In this document: positions 40,689-48,804 of the stretch, piece by piece
Position numbering within the stretch: the first letter of the stretch is position 1
Layout of the letters: the number at the start of each line of letters is the position of its first letter
NCBI GenBank assembly: GCA_021815305.1
Contig: JAKAHC010000008.1
Location: forward strand, 86,155-150,154
Source: Deltaproteobacteria bacterium
GTDB taxonomy: Bacteria > Desulfobacterota > Deferrimicrobia > Deferrimicrobiales > Deferrimicrobiaceae
Length of the DNA stretch: 64,000 nucleotides
Direction of reading: 5' to 3'
Notes under the pieces: model-generated
Seen by the model: only the letters and a program-made list of their open reading frames with translations
Databases searched by the model: none
What the model was told of the DNA's origin: nothing
Translations under genes and position numbers: made by a program

Positions 40689-41119
40689 TGGCCGGCACGG
40701 GACTGCAGCGCACCCTCTCGATCGTCAAACCCGACGGCGTCCGGAAGGGCGTCGTCGGCGAGGTCCTCCGCCGGTTCGAGTCGGCGGGGATCCGCATCGT
40801 GGCGATGAAGATGCTTCGCCTCACCCGGAAGGAGGCGGAGGGTTTTTACGCCGTACACCGGGAGCGTCCCTTCTTCGGCTCTCTCACGGAATTCATGTCT
40901 TCCGGTCCCATCGTCGTCATGGTCCTCGAGGCGGAAGACGTCATCGCCAGGAACCGCGTGCTCATGGGGGCCACCGATCCGAAGAAGGCGGACAAGGGAA
41001 CCATCCGCGCGGATCTGGCGGACAACGTGGAGCGGAACATCGTGCACGGGTCCGATGCCCCGGATACGGCGACGGCGGAAATACGTTACTTTTTCAGCGA
41101 CCTGGACATTGTAAGTTAA
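40688..41119 (+). CDS. ndk: nucleoside diphosphate kinase
   Basis: The 143-residue enzyme begins [12 protein letters not shown] and contains [19 protein letters not shown] and the active-site His120 in NIVHGSDAP. It balances nucleoside triphosphates. Placement after sucCD-kor is common and fits a role in exchanging ATP/GTP from succinyl-CoA synthetase. It closes the operon before a strong terminator. Confidence 0.96.
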   Translation: MAGTGLQRTLSIVKPDGVRKGVVGEVLRRFESAGIRIVAMKMLRLTRKEAEGFYAVHRERPFFGSLTEFMSSGPIVVMVLEAEDVIARNRVLMGATDPKKADKGTIRADLADNVERNIVHGSDAPDTATAEIRYFFSDLDIVS

Positions 41120-41141
41120 CATTTTTCATAAACACCGATCC

Positions 41142-41177
41142 GCCCCGGGGCGCGTACGGTCCCCCGGGGCTTTTTTT
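41142..41177 (+). terminator. Rho-independent terminator of the suc-kor-ndk operon
   Basis: A 9-bp perfect stem GCCCCGGGG (41142-41150) / CCCCGGGGC (41162-41170) with an 11-base loop is followed directly by seven T (41171-41177), 22 bases after the ndk stop. Confidence 0.9.
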
Positions 41178-41253
41178 CGCCGGCCCCGGAGGCGCCCGGC
41201 GAACGTGCCCTGCGCCCGATGATGGAACGGAAGGGTCGTGGTAAGGTGGAACG

Positions 41254-42312
41254 ATGACTGCAGACCGCGACCCGCGGACCGACCTGAAGGGAATGACCCT
41301 CCCGGAAATGGAGAGCTTCTTCACCCGCTGGGGGAAGGAGCGGTATCGCGCCCGCCAGGTCTCCCGGTGGGTCTACCGGAAATACGTCGAAGACTTCGAC
41401 ATGATGACGGACCTCTCCAGGGAGTTCCGGGGGGTCCTCTCGGAGGTCTGCCGAATTTCGGCTTCCGGCGCGGAACGCGTGGAAGTGTCCGCGGACGGAA
41501 CGGAGAAGTACCTCTTCAGGCTCGGGGACGGAGAATCCGTGGAGAGCGTCCTGATCCCCGACGAGGACCGCCGGACCCTGTGCATCTCCTCCCAGGTGGG
41601 GTGTGCCCTCGCGTGCGGTTTCTGCGCCACCGGTGCCATGGGGTTCCGCAGGAACATGACCTCGGCCGAGATCATTCACCAGGCCTGCTTCGCCGCGCGG
41701 CGCCTTGCCGGGCGCGGGGAACTGCTTTCGAATGTCGTCTTCATGGGCATGGGGGAGCCGTTGCGGAACGCGGCCGAGGTTTCGCGCGCCATCGAGATCC
41801 TCCTGTCCCAGTACGGATTCGTCCTGCCGGGGAAACGGGTCACCGTCTCCACCGCGGGGATCCTCCCGGAGATGGCCGCGATGGCGGAAAGGTTCCCGGT
41901 GAGTTTCGCCGTCTCGGTGAACGCTCCAAGGGATGAGATCCGCTCCCTGCTGATGCCCGTCAACCGGAAATATCCTCTGCGCGAACTCATCGCCGCGATG
42001 AGGCGCATCCCGCTGCAGAGCGGGCGAAAGGTGACTGCGGAGTACGTGCTGCTCCAGGGGGTGAACGACGCGCCGGGAGACGCGGAAGCCCTTGCGCGCC
42101 TGCTCCAGGGCGCGCGCATCAAGGTGAACCTGATCCCCTTCAATCCCCACGAGGAAGCGGCGTACCGCGCGCCCTCGAGGGAGGCGGTGGACCGCTTTCG
42201 CACGGTGCTCCTTTCCGCCGGAATCCAGACCATCACGCGGGAGCGACGGGGGGGAGACATCCGCGCGGCGTGCGGGCAGCTGCGCGCGGCGTGCGGAGGA
42301 AAAAGGGGTTGA
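41254..42312 (+). CDS. rlmN: 23S rRNA/tRNA (adenine-C2)-methyltransferase RlmN
   Basis: The 352-residue radical-SAM enzyme has the CxxxCxxC cluster motif at Cys117/121/124 (CALACGFCATG), NVVFMGMGEPL, and the C-terminal conserved cysteine region RGGDIRAACGQL that carries the methyl-transfer cysteine. It methylates A2503 of 23S rRNA and A37 of tRNAs. AAGGTGG precedes the ATG by 6 bases. Confidence 0.95.
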   Translation: MTADRDPRTDLKGMTLPEMESFFTRWGKERYRARQVSRWVYRKYVEDFDMMTDLSREFRGVLSEVCRISASGAERVEVSADGTEKYLFRLGDGESVESVLIPDEDRRTLCISSQVGCALACGFCATGAMGFRRNMTSAEIIHQACFAARRLAGRGELLSNVVFMGMGEPLRNAAEVSRAIEILLSQYGFVLPGKRVTVSTAGILPEMAAMAERFPVSFAVSVNAPRDEIRSLLMPVNRKYPLRELIAAMRRIPLQSGRKVTAEYVLLQGVNDAPGDAEALARLLQGARIKVNLIPFNPHEEAAYRAPSREAVDRFRTVLLSAGIQTITRERRGGDIRAACGQLRAACGGKRG

Positions 42313-42342
42313 GAGCGGTTGGCGATCTGCCTATATTGGAAA

Positions 42343-42358
42343 GGTATTGATCGATACC
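42343..42358. repeat. near-perfect 16-bp inverted repeat upstream of the phosphorylase gene
   Basis: GGTATTGA (42343-42350) and TCGATACC (42351-42358) form a dyad with one mismatched pair, 15 bases before the MTA phosphorylase ATG, in a short AT-richer gap. It could be an operator or a small hairpin near the ribosome site. Confidence 0.3.
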
Positions 42359-42372
42359 GGAAGGAAGTTTCC

Positions 42373-43230
42373 ATGCCCGACATCCTCGGCGTCATCGGCG
42401 GTTCCGGACTCTACGAGATGGAAGGCATGAAGAACGTCCGGAAAGTGACCGTCCGGACCCCGTTCGGAGCTCCTTCCGACGCGCTGACGGTCGGGGAGCT
42501 CGAGGGCCGGACCCTCGCGTTCCTTCCGCGCCACGGGAAAGGGCACAGGCTCCCCCCCTCGCAAATCAACTTCCGGGCGAACGTTTACGCGATGAAGAAG
42601 ATCGGCGCGACCGCCATCCTCTCCCTGTCCGCCGTCGGAAGCATGAAGGAGCACATCCGTCCAGGAGACATCGTCATCGTGGACCAGTTCTACGACCACA
42701 CGAAATCGCGCCCGGGCACGTTCTTCGACGACGGGGTGGCTGGCCACATCGCCTTCGCCGACCCCGTATGCCCAGTCCTCGCGGGGGTTGCGTACGCGGC
42801 GGCGAGGAAAGCCGTGAAGCGCGTGCACCGCGGCGGGACGTATCTCTGCATCGAGGGGCCGGCCTTCTCGACGCGGGCGGAGTCCGACATCTACCGGAAG
42901 TGGGGCGTCGACGTCATCGGGATGACGAACCTGCCCGAGGCGAAGCTCGCGAGGGAGGCGGAGTTGTGCTACGCCGCGATCGCGCTGGCGACCGACTACG
43001 ACTGTTGGCACGAGAGCGAAGAGGACGTTTCCGTCGAGACCATCCTGTCGACCCTGCGCAGCAACGTGGAGAATTCGAGGAAGATCCTCCGGGAGGTGAC
43101 GCGGCGCCTCCCCCTGCCCGGGACGTGCCGATGCGGGGAGTCCCTGAAGTACGCCCTGATCACAGACCGGAAGAAGATCCCGGCGGCCGCGCGCAAGCGC
43201 CTGGCTCTCCTCATAGGGAAGTACCTGTGA
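42373..43230 (+). CDS. mtnP: S-methyl-5'-thioadenosine phosphorylase family protein
   Basis: The 285-residue purine nucleoside phosphorylase-fold enzyme has LGVIGGSGLYEMEG, the phosphate-binding LPRHGKGH, CIEGPAFSTRAESD, MTNLPEAKLAREAE and ATDYDCW, the set typical of MTAP-type enzymes. It cleaves methylthioadenosine (or methylthioinosine) to the base and methylthioribose 1-phosphate. Substrate preference cannot be fixed from motifs alone. Its stop overlaps the next gene's GTG start. Confidence 0.88.
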   Translation: MPDILGVIGGSGLYEMEGMKNVRKVTVRTPFGAPSDALTVGELEGRTLAFLPRHGKGHRLPPSQINFRANVYAMKKIGATAILSLSAVGSMKEHIRPGDIVIVDQFYDHTKSRPGTFFDDGVAGHIAFADPVCPVLAGVAYAAARKAVKRVHRGGTYLCIEGPAFSTRAESDIYRKWGVDVIGMTNLPEAKLAREAELCYAAIALATDYDCWHESEEDVSVETILSTLRSNVENSRKILREVTRRLPLPGTCRCGESLKYALITDRKKIPAAARKRLALLIGKYL

Positions 43231-44003
43231 GCGCCCGGAGAGCGCCTCGCCCCGCACTTGCGTTCGCGCTGGCGTCCGTGTTCCTCGTCTCCTGCGCCGC
43301 GCCATCCGCGGACCAGAAGAAGGAAGCGGATGCCCGCATGCGGATGGGAGTGACCTACATCGAACAGCGCAATCTCCCGATGGCGATGCAGGAACTGACC
43401 AAGGCATCGGAGCTTGATCCCGGCAATCCCGAGATCGACATGACGATCGGTCTGGCCTATCGGGAGCGGGGCGATCTCGGCCTGGCGGAGAAGTACCTGC
43501 GCAAGGCGATCGCGAAAAAGCCGGGCTACGCGGCTGCCCACAACAACCTCGGCATCGTCCTGGTCGGCCTGCGCCGATGGGACGATGCGATACGGGAGTT
43601 CCAGGCGGCCGCGAACGATGTGCTCTACGCCACTCCGGAGTGGGCCTGGTACAACATGGGGGAGGCGTATCGTTCCAAGGGGGATCCGGCGAAAGCCGAG
43701 GAGGCGTACCGTAAGGCGATCCGCATGAACGACCGCTACGGTCCGGCGTACCTGCGGCTCGCATCCGTCCTCGGCGACCGCGGATCCTGGGAAGAGGCCG
43801 TCGCCGTCCTCGGAAAGTGCGTGGAGCTTCGCCCCGACGACGCGGCGGGCTGGATGGAGCTGGGACGCGTCTATGCGCGGTTGAAACGACCGGCGGATGC
43901 GACCCTCGCATTCAACAGGGTCCTTGCCCTCTCGAAGGATTCGGAGGTCCGCCGGCATGCGGCCACCTACCTGAAGATCCTCAAATCGGAGGAGCGGCGT
44001 TGA
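43227..44003 (+). CDS. TPR lipoprotein, PilF/PilW-like type IV pilus biogenesis protein
   Basis: The 258-residue precursor starts at GTG 43227 (GTGA overlap). It has a lipoprotein signal ending FLVSC (lipid Cys about 23), followed by five or six TPR units (MGVTYIEQRNLPMAMQELTKASELDPGNPE; NLGIVLVGLRRWDDAIREFQAA; MGEAYRSKGDPAKAEEAYRKAI). PilF/PilW-type pilotins that help the PilQ secretin assemble look like this and often precede a rodZ-like gene and gcpE, as partly seen here. No other pilus genes are present, so a general TPR lipoprotein remains possible. Confidence 0.78.
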   Translation: MSARRAPRPALAFALASVFLVSCAAPSADQKKEADARMRMGVTYIEQRNLPMAMQELTKASELDPGNPEIDMTIGLAYRERGDLGLAEKYLRKAIAKKPGYAAAHNNLGIVLVGLRRWDDAIREFQAAANDVLYATPEWAWYNMGEAYRSKGDPAKAEEAYRKAIRMNDRYGPAYLRLASVLGDRGSWEEAVAVLGKCVELRPDDAAGWMELGRVYARLKRPADATLAFNRVLALSKDSEVRRHAATYLKILKSEERR

Positions 44004-44824
44004 CCGGTGCGGGCGCATCGTGGAAGGCGCGCCGGGAGGAAATGGGGAAGTCCGTGGAGCAGGTTTCCGCGGAGCTTCGGATCACAAACAGGTACATCGC
44101 CGGGATCGAGGAGGGGGACTATCGAGGCTGGCCGGAGCGCGTCTTTTCTTCCGGGTTCATCCGCACGTATGCGAAATATCTCGGAGTGGAAGCGGGCCCC
44201 GTCCTGGCCGAGTACGAGCGGTCGGTGGTGCGGCGGGCGGAGACGGAGACGGCGGCGACGCTTCGGCCCGAGTGGCTGGAGCGGGAACGGGAGCGCGGCA
44301 GCCGTCGCGCCACCTACTCCGTCGCGGCGGGGGTGGTGCTCCTGCTCGGGATCGTCCTCGCGTGGGTGTCCCTGCGCGGCGCACACCGGCTTCCGCCGGT
44401 CGCTCCCGTCGCCGCGCCGGCGCCCCCTTCCCCCGCGGCGGAGAACGCGGCCGGAGCGACGGACAACCTCGTCACGGCGGCGGACAATGGCGCGACCGCC
44501 GACAACACCCTTGTCGCCGCTCCCGCCGAGCCACCTTCCGCCTCCGCCCCCACGGTGTCGACGGCGGGCGGGACGGGCCCCCTGGCCGGGCCGTTCCAGC
44601 TGTTCCTGGAAGCGAGCGAGCAAACGTGGGTGATGTACGGCATCGACGACGGCGCCCCGATGGAGGCGATGCTGTATCCCGGCGACAAAATCAGCATTCA
44701 GGCGCAGAAGCGGATCGACCTCAAGGTCGGAAACGCCGCCGGCGTCGTCGGGACGCTCAACGGGCGGCGATTGCCGCCGTTCGGCGCACGGGGGCAGGTA
44801 CGGAAGTTCACGTTCGGCCAGTGA
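44000..44824 (+). CDS. RodZ-like HTH membrane protein
   Basis: The 274-residue protein has an N-terminal Cro/CI-type helix-turn-helix (WKARREEMGKSVEQVSAELRI split over helices, residues 8-70), a basic stretch before a single membrane span (about 106-122, VAAGVVLLLGIVLAWV), a proline/alanine-rich periplasmic linker and a C-terminal DUF4115 beta domain (FQLFLEASEQTWV ... LKVGNAAGVVGTLNG). RodZ links MreB to the cell envelope. It starts at TTG 44000, overlapping the TPR gene's stop, with GGAGG upstream. The order pilF-like, rodZ matches many proteobacteria. Confidence 0.85.
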   Translation: MTGAGASWKARREEMGKSVEQVSAELRITNRYIAGIEEGDYRGWPERVFSSGFIRTYAKYLGVEAGPVLAEYERSVVRRAETETAATLRPEWLERERERGSRRATYSVAAGVVLLLGIVLAWVSLRGAHRLPPVAPVAAPAPPSPAAENAAGATDNLVTAADNGATADNTLVAAPAEPPSASAPTVSTAGGTGPLAGPFQLFLEASEQTWVMYGIDDGAPMEAMLYPGDKISIQAQKRIDLKVGNAAGVVGTLNGRRLPPFGARGQVRKFTFGQ

Positions 44825-44945
44825 CGCCCGGGATCCGCGGCGTATCCCCCGGAAGGGGGGGCGATGGAGCCGGTTTCGGCGCGGGGAACCGCGTGCGGGG
44901 CATCCCCGGGGACATCCTCCCCGCCGGCATGTAGAGGTTTCCTCC

Positions 44946-45689
44946 TTGCCCGCTGCGGGCGCACGCACCTTCCGCTCGTCACCCGCATTTCTCGTGCGTG
45001 CCCTGGACATGGGAGAGGCGGACCGGCGGCTTTCGTTCTTCACGCGCGAAGCCGGCGTTCTCGTGACCGTCGCGAAATCCGCCTGGCGCAGCCGGAAGCG
45101 GTTCGGAGGCACCCTGCAGCGGTACGTCCTCCTCGACATCGTCTGGACGGAAAGCCCCGGAAAGATGTCCGTGCTCGAAAGCGCTGCCGTCCTGGAGAGT
45201 TTCTGGGAGCTGGTGGAGGAGTGGGGCCGGGTTCGCCACGCCGACTACCTCCTGGAGATCGCCTCCGAACTGTTCCCCCAGCCGGGAGCCAAACCCCGGG
45301 TATTCGATATCCTGCGCAACGGAATCCGGTCCCTCGCGGGAGGGGAGGATCCGCAGGGAGCGGCACGGAAGGCGGATGCCGGACTCCTTGCCGTCGGGGG
45401 ATGGGGACCCGACCTGTCCGGGTGCAGGAAGTGCGGGAGGGGGGAGAGCCGGTCCTTCCGTTTCCTCCCTTCGGAAGGAGGCATCCTCTGCGATTCCTGC
45501 CCTCCCGCGGGGGGGCAGCCTCTTTCCCTCGGGGCGGTGAAGACCTGGCGCGCCCTCCAGTCCGGGAAGGGCGCCTCGCAAGGGCGCCTGCGGATTCCGA
45601 AGATGATTACCGAAGAGTTACGCATGGTTATGCCGAAATATATAGAGTATTGCTTAGGGAAGCCGGTCCGGAGCCTTGGCGGGATGTGA
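44946..45689 (+). CDS. recO: DNA repair protein RecO
   Basis: The 247-residue protein has an N-terminal OB fold (FLVRALDMGEADRRLSFFTREAGVL) and a helical domain with a four-cysteine zinc site (CRKCG ... CDSC, residues about 165-190). RecO loads RecA onto gaps with RecR. The TTG at 44946 has AGAGG 7 bases upstream. The 120-base gap before it holds short GC hairpins but no gene. Confidence 0.9.
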   Translation: MPAAGARTFRSSPAFLVRALDMGEADRRLSFFTREAGVLVTVAKSAWRSRKRFGGTLQRYVLLDIVWTESPGKMSVLESAAVLESFWELVEEWGRVRHADYLLEIASELFPQPGAKPRVFDILRNGIRSLAGGEDPQGAARKADAGLLAVGGWGPDLSGCRKCGRGESRSFRFLPSEGGILCDSCPPAGGQPLSLGAVKTWRALQSGKGASQGRLRIPKMITEELRMVMPKYIEYCLGKPVRSLGGM

Positions 45690-45730
45690 CCGTCCGGAGT
45701 GGAAAACCCTCAATATTTTAATGATTTATA

Positions 45731-45760
45731 TTGACAATCCCCTTCCATGGATGGTAAGTA
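45731..45760 (+). promoter_or_regulatory. possible promoter of glyQS-ppdK
   Basis: A consensus TTGACA (45731-45736) lies in an AT-rich patch 53 bases before glyQ. The -10 is poor (TAAGTA at 45755-45760, 18-base spacing), so it may need an activator. Confidence 0.35.
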
Positions 45761-45788
45761 ACCGTATCACTTCCGCCGGGAGGATACG

Positions 45789-46667
45789 GTGTTTTTCCAA
45801 GATCTCGTCCTGTCCCTGCAGCGTTTCTGGGCCGAGAAAGGCTGCGTGATCCATCAGCCGTACGACATCGAGGTGGGCGCCGGGACGTTCCATCCCGCCA
45901 CGTTCCTGAGGTCTCTTGGCCCAGAGCCGTGGAACACCGCCTATGTGGAGCCGTCCCGCCGTCCCACCGACGGAAGGTACGGGGAGAACCCAAACCGGCT
46001 GCAGCATTACTACCAGTTCCAGGTCATCATGAAGCCGTGCCCGTACAACTACGTGGAGCTGTACCTGGATTCCCTGAAGGCGGTGGGGATCGACCCGCGG
46101 AAGCACGACATCCGGTTCGTCGAGGACGACTGGGAATCCCCTACCCTGGGCGCGTGGGGATTGGGGTGGGAGGTGTGGCTCGACGGGATGGAGATCACCC
46201 AGTTCACCTATTTCCAGCAGTGCGGGGGGATCGACCTGAAGCCCGTCTCGGGCGAGATCACCTACGGCATCGAACGGATCGCCATGTACCTCCAGAACGT
46301 GAACAACGTGTTCGACCTCGCCTGGGTCGGCGACGTGACGTATGGGGACATCCACCACCGCGGCGAGGTGGAGTTCTCCAGGTACAACTTCGAGGCGGCG
46401 GACATCCCGATGCTGTTTTCCCTTTTCACGATGTACGAGAAGGAGTGCCGGAGCCTCGTCGAACGGAAGCTCATCCTTCCGGCGTACGACTACTGTCTCA
46501 AGTGCTCCCACGCCTTCAACCTGCTCGACGCGCGGGGAGCGATCTCCGTGACGGAGCGCACATCCTATATCGGCCGGGTACGCAACCTGGCGCGCTTCTG
46601 CGCGGAAGGGTACCTGTCGTCCCGCGAGGAGATGGGCTTCCCGCTGCTCGGGAAGTTCTCCGGCTGA
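45789..46667 (+). CDS. glyQ: glycyl-tRNA synthetase alpha subunit
   Basis: The 292-residue class II catalytic subunit begins with [17 protein letters not shown], then [36 protein letters not shown] and [10 protein letters not shown], all diagnostic for the bacterial alpha2beta2 enzyme. It starts at GTG 45789 after GGGAGGATACG. glyS follows after 31 bases. Confidence 0.97.
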   Translation: MFFQDLVLSLQRFWAEKGCVIHQPYDIEVGAGTFHPATFLRSLGPEPWNTAYVEPSRRPTDGRYGENPNRLQHYYQFQVIMKPCPYNYVELYLDSLKAVGIDPRKHDIRFVEDDWESPTLGAWGLGWEVWLDGMEITQFTYFQQCGGIDLKPVSGEITYGIERIAMYLQNVNNVFDLAWVGDVTYGDIHHRGEVEFSRYNFEAADIPMLFSLFTMYEKECRSLVERKLILPAYDYCLKCSHAFNLLDARGAISVTERTSYIGRVRNLARFCAEGYLSSREEMGFPLLGKFSG

Positions 46668-46698
46668 AAGAAGAAATCACCCGGGAAGAGGAAATCCG

Positions 46699-48789
46699 AT
46701 GGAACGCGACTATCTGCTCGAGATCGGGTGCGAGGAAATCCCGGCGGGTTTCGTCGGCCCTGCGCTGTGGCACGGCGGCCGGCAGTTCGAGGAGATGCTT
46801 TCGAAGGCCCGCCTGTCCTTCCGGAAAGTCGACATATTCGGCACCCCGCGCCGTCTCGCCTACGTCGTCAGGGGACTGTCGGACCGTCAGGAAGCCTCAA
46901 GCAACACGGTGCTCGGCCCGCCCAGGAGCGTGGCCCACGATGCCTCCGGCAAACCGACGAAGGCCGCCCTCGGGTTCGCGAAATCCCAGGGGGTGGACGT
47001 GTCGGCCCTTTCGGTCTTCCCCACCGACCGCGGCGAATACATGGGCGTCGTCCGCAAGGAATCCGCCCGTCCCGTGCAGGAGATCCTCCCGAAGATCGTC
47101 TCCGATTTCCTCCCGTCCATACCCTTCAGGAAATCCATGCGATGGGCCGACCTCGACGTCCGGTTCGCCCGCCCGGTCCACTGGATGGTCTCGCTGTACG
47201 GCGACGAGATCATCCCTTTCACGTTCGGCAACGTGACGGCGGGCAGATCGACGTACGGGCACCGGTTCCTCTCTCCCGGGGCGATCGACCTCCCGGAGGT
47301 CTCCGCCTACCCGGAAATGCTGGCGGAGGCCAGGGTGCTGGTCGATCTTTCGGTCCGCAAGGACCGCATTCACCAGGGCATCCTGAAGATTTCCCGAAGC
47401 ACGGGGATGAAGTGGGTCGAGGACGAACCTCTGGTGGAGACCGTGGCGAACCTCGTCGAATACCCCGTCGTCCTGATGGGCCGTTTCGAGGAGAAGTACC
47501 TCGCACTCCCGAGGGAGGTCCTCGTCACGTCGATGCGGAACAACCAGAAATACTTCGTTTTCGAGGACGCGAAGGGGAGGTTGCGGCCGTGTTTCGCCTT
47601 CGTGTCCAACATGATCGTCCCGGACGACGCGGTGGTCATCGCAGGGAACGAGCGCGTCCTCCGGGCGCGCCTCTCCGACGCCGAGTTCTACTACTGGGAC
47701 GACCTGAAAAAACCGCTCTTCGACCGCACCGAGGCGCTGAAGAAGGTCCTCTTCCAGGCGGATCTCGGGACCTACTGGGAAAAGATCGAGCGGATGGCCG
47801 GTATCGCGGAATACGTCGCCTCGTTCGGGTTCCCCGTCAAGGCGCAGGAGTGCCGCAGGGCGGCGTTCCTCAGCAAGGCCGATCTCACCACGGGCGTCAT
47901 CAAGGAGTTCCCCGAATTGCAGGGGGTGATGGGCCGCCATTACGCGGGGAAGACCGGCGAGCAGGAGGAGGTCGCCCTCGCGGTGTTCGAGCATTACCTC
48001 CCGAAAGGGCAGTCGGACGATCTTCCGTCCACCGATATCGGTACCGCGGTCGCGATCGCGGACAAGATCGACATGGTGTGCGGATGCTTCGGGGTGGGGC
48101 TCATCCCTACGGGGGCGGCGGATCCTTACGGCCTGCGCCGCCATACCCTGGGGATCCTCTCCATCCTCGAGGCGAGGAATCTGCGGATCCCCGTCGAGGG
48201 CCTGGTGGACCGGTCGCTGGCCTCTCTCGCCGGGAAGCTCAAGTCCCCCGCGAACGGCGTGAAGAAAAAAATCATGGAGTTCATCGCGGGCCGTTACCTG
48301 AACCTCCGCGTGTCCCAGGGAGCCCCGACGGACCTCGTGGAGGCGGTTCTCGCCGCGGGGCTGACCGACGTCGTGGACCTGCGCGCGAAGCTCGACGCGC
48401 TGACCGCCTTCCGGGCGGAGGAGGCGTTCGAACCGCTGGCGGAGGTGTTCAAGCGGGCGATCAACATCACGAAACCGTACGACGGTCCCCTCGCCGTGTC
48501 GGAGAAGCTGTTCGAGCACGAGGAGGAGCGGGACCTTGCCGCGGCGGCGGATTCCGTTTCCGGACGTGTCGCGGCCGCGGCCCGGGACGGAAGGTACGCG
48601 GAGGCGTTCCGGGAGATGGCCGGCCTGCAGCCGCTCGTCGCCGCCTTCTTCGAAAAGGTGCTCGTGATGGCGAAGGACGAAAAGGTGCGGAACAACCGGC
48701 TTGCGCTCCTGAAGGGCCTGTCCGCGGCGTTCACATCCGTGGCGGACTTTTCCAAGGTGGCGTCTTCGGGGCAGCCGAAACAAGGGTAA
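46699..48789 (+). CDS. glyS: glycyl-tRNA synthetase beta subunit
   Basis: The 696-residue subunit starts YLLEIGCEEIPAGF and contains GTPRRLAYVVRGL, LVTSMRNNQKYF, the HD-like region with DLTTGVIKEFPELQGVMGRHYA and GLIPTGAADPYGLRR, and a C-terminal anticodon-binding DALR-like domain. It supplies tRNA-binding functions to GlyQ. Length matches the family. Confidence 0.97.
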   Translation: MERDYLLEIGCEEIPAGFVGPALWHGGRQFEEMLSKARLSFRKVDIFGTPRRLAYVVRGLSDRQEASSNTVLGPPRSVAHDASGKPTKAALGFAKSQGVDVSALSVFPTDRGEYMGVVRKESARPVQEILPKIVSDFLPSIPFRKSMRWADLDVRFARPVHWMVSLYGDEIIPFTFGNVTAGRSTYGHRFLSPGAIDLPEVSAYPEMLAEARVLVDLSVRKDRIHQGILKISRSTGMKWVEDEPLVETVANLVEYPVVLMGRFEEKYLALPREVLVTSMRNNQKYFVFEDAKGRLRPCFAFVSNMIVPDDAVVIAGNERVLRARLSDAEFYYWDDLKKPLFDRTEALKKVLFQADLGTYWEKIERMAGIAEYVASFGFPVKAQECRRAAFLSKADLTTGVIKEFPELQGVMGRHYAGKTGEQEEVALAVFEHYLPKGQSDDLPSTDIGTAVAIADKIDMVCGCFGVGLIPTGAADPYGLRRHTLGILSILEARNLRIPVEGLVDRSLASLAGKLKSPANGVKKKIMEFIAGRYLNLRVSQGAPTDLVEAVLAAGLTDVVDLRAKLDALTAFRAEEAFEPLAEVFKRAINITKPYDGPLAVSEKLFEHEEERDLAAAADSVSGRVAAAARDGRYAEAFREMAGLQPLVAAFFEKVLVMAKDEKVRNNRLALLKGLSAAFTSVADFSKVASSGQPKQG

Positions 48790-48804
48790 CCGGGGGAGCG
48801 GCCG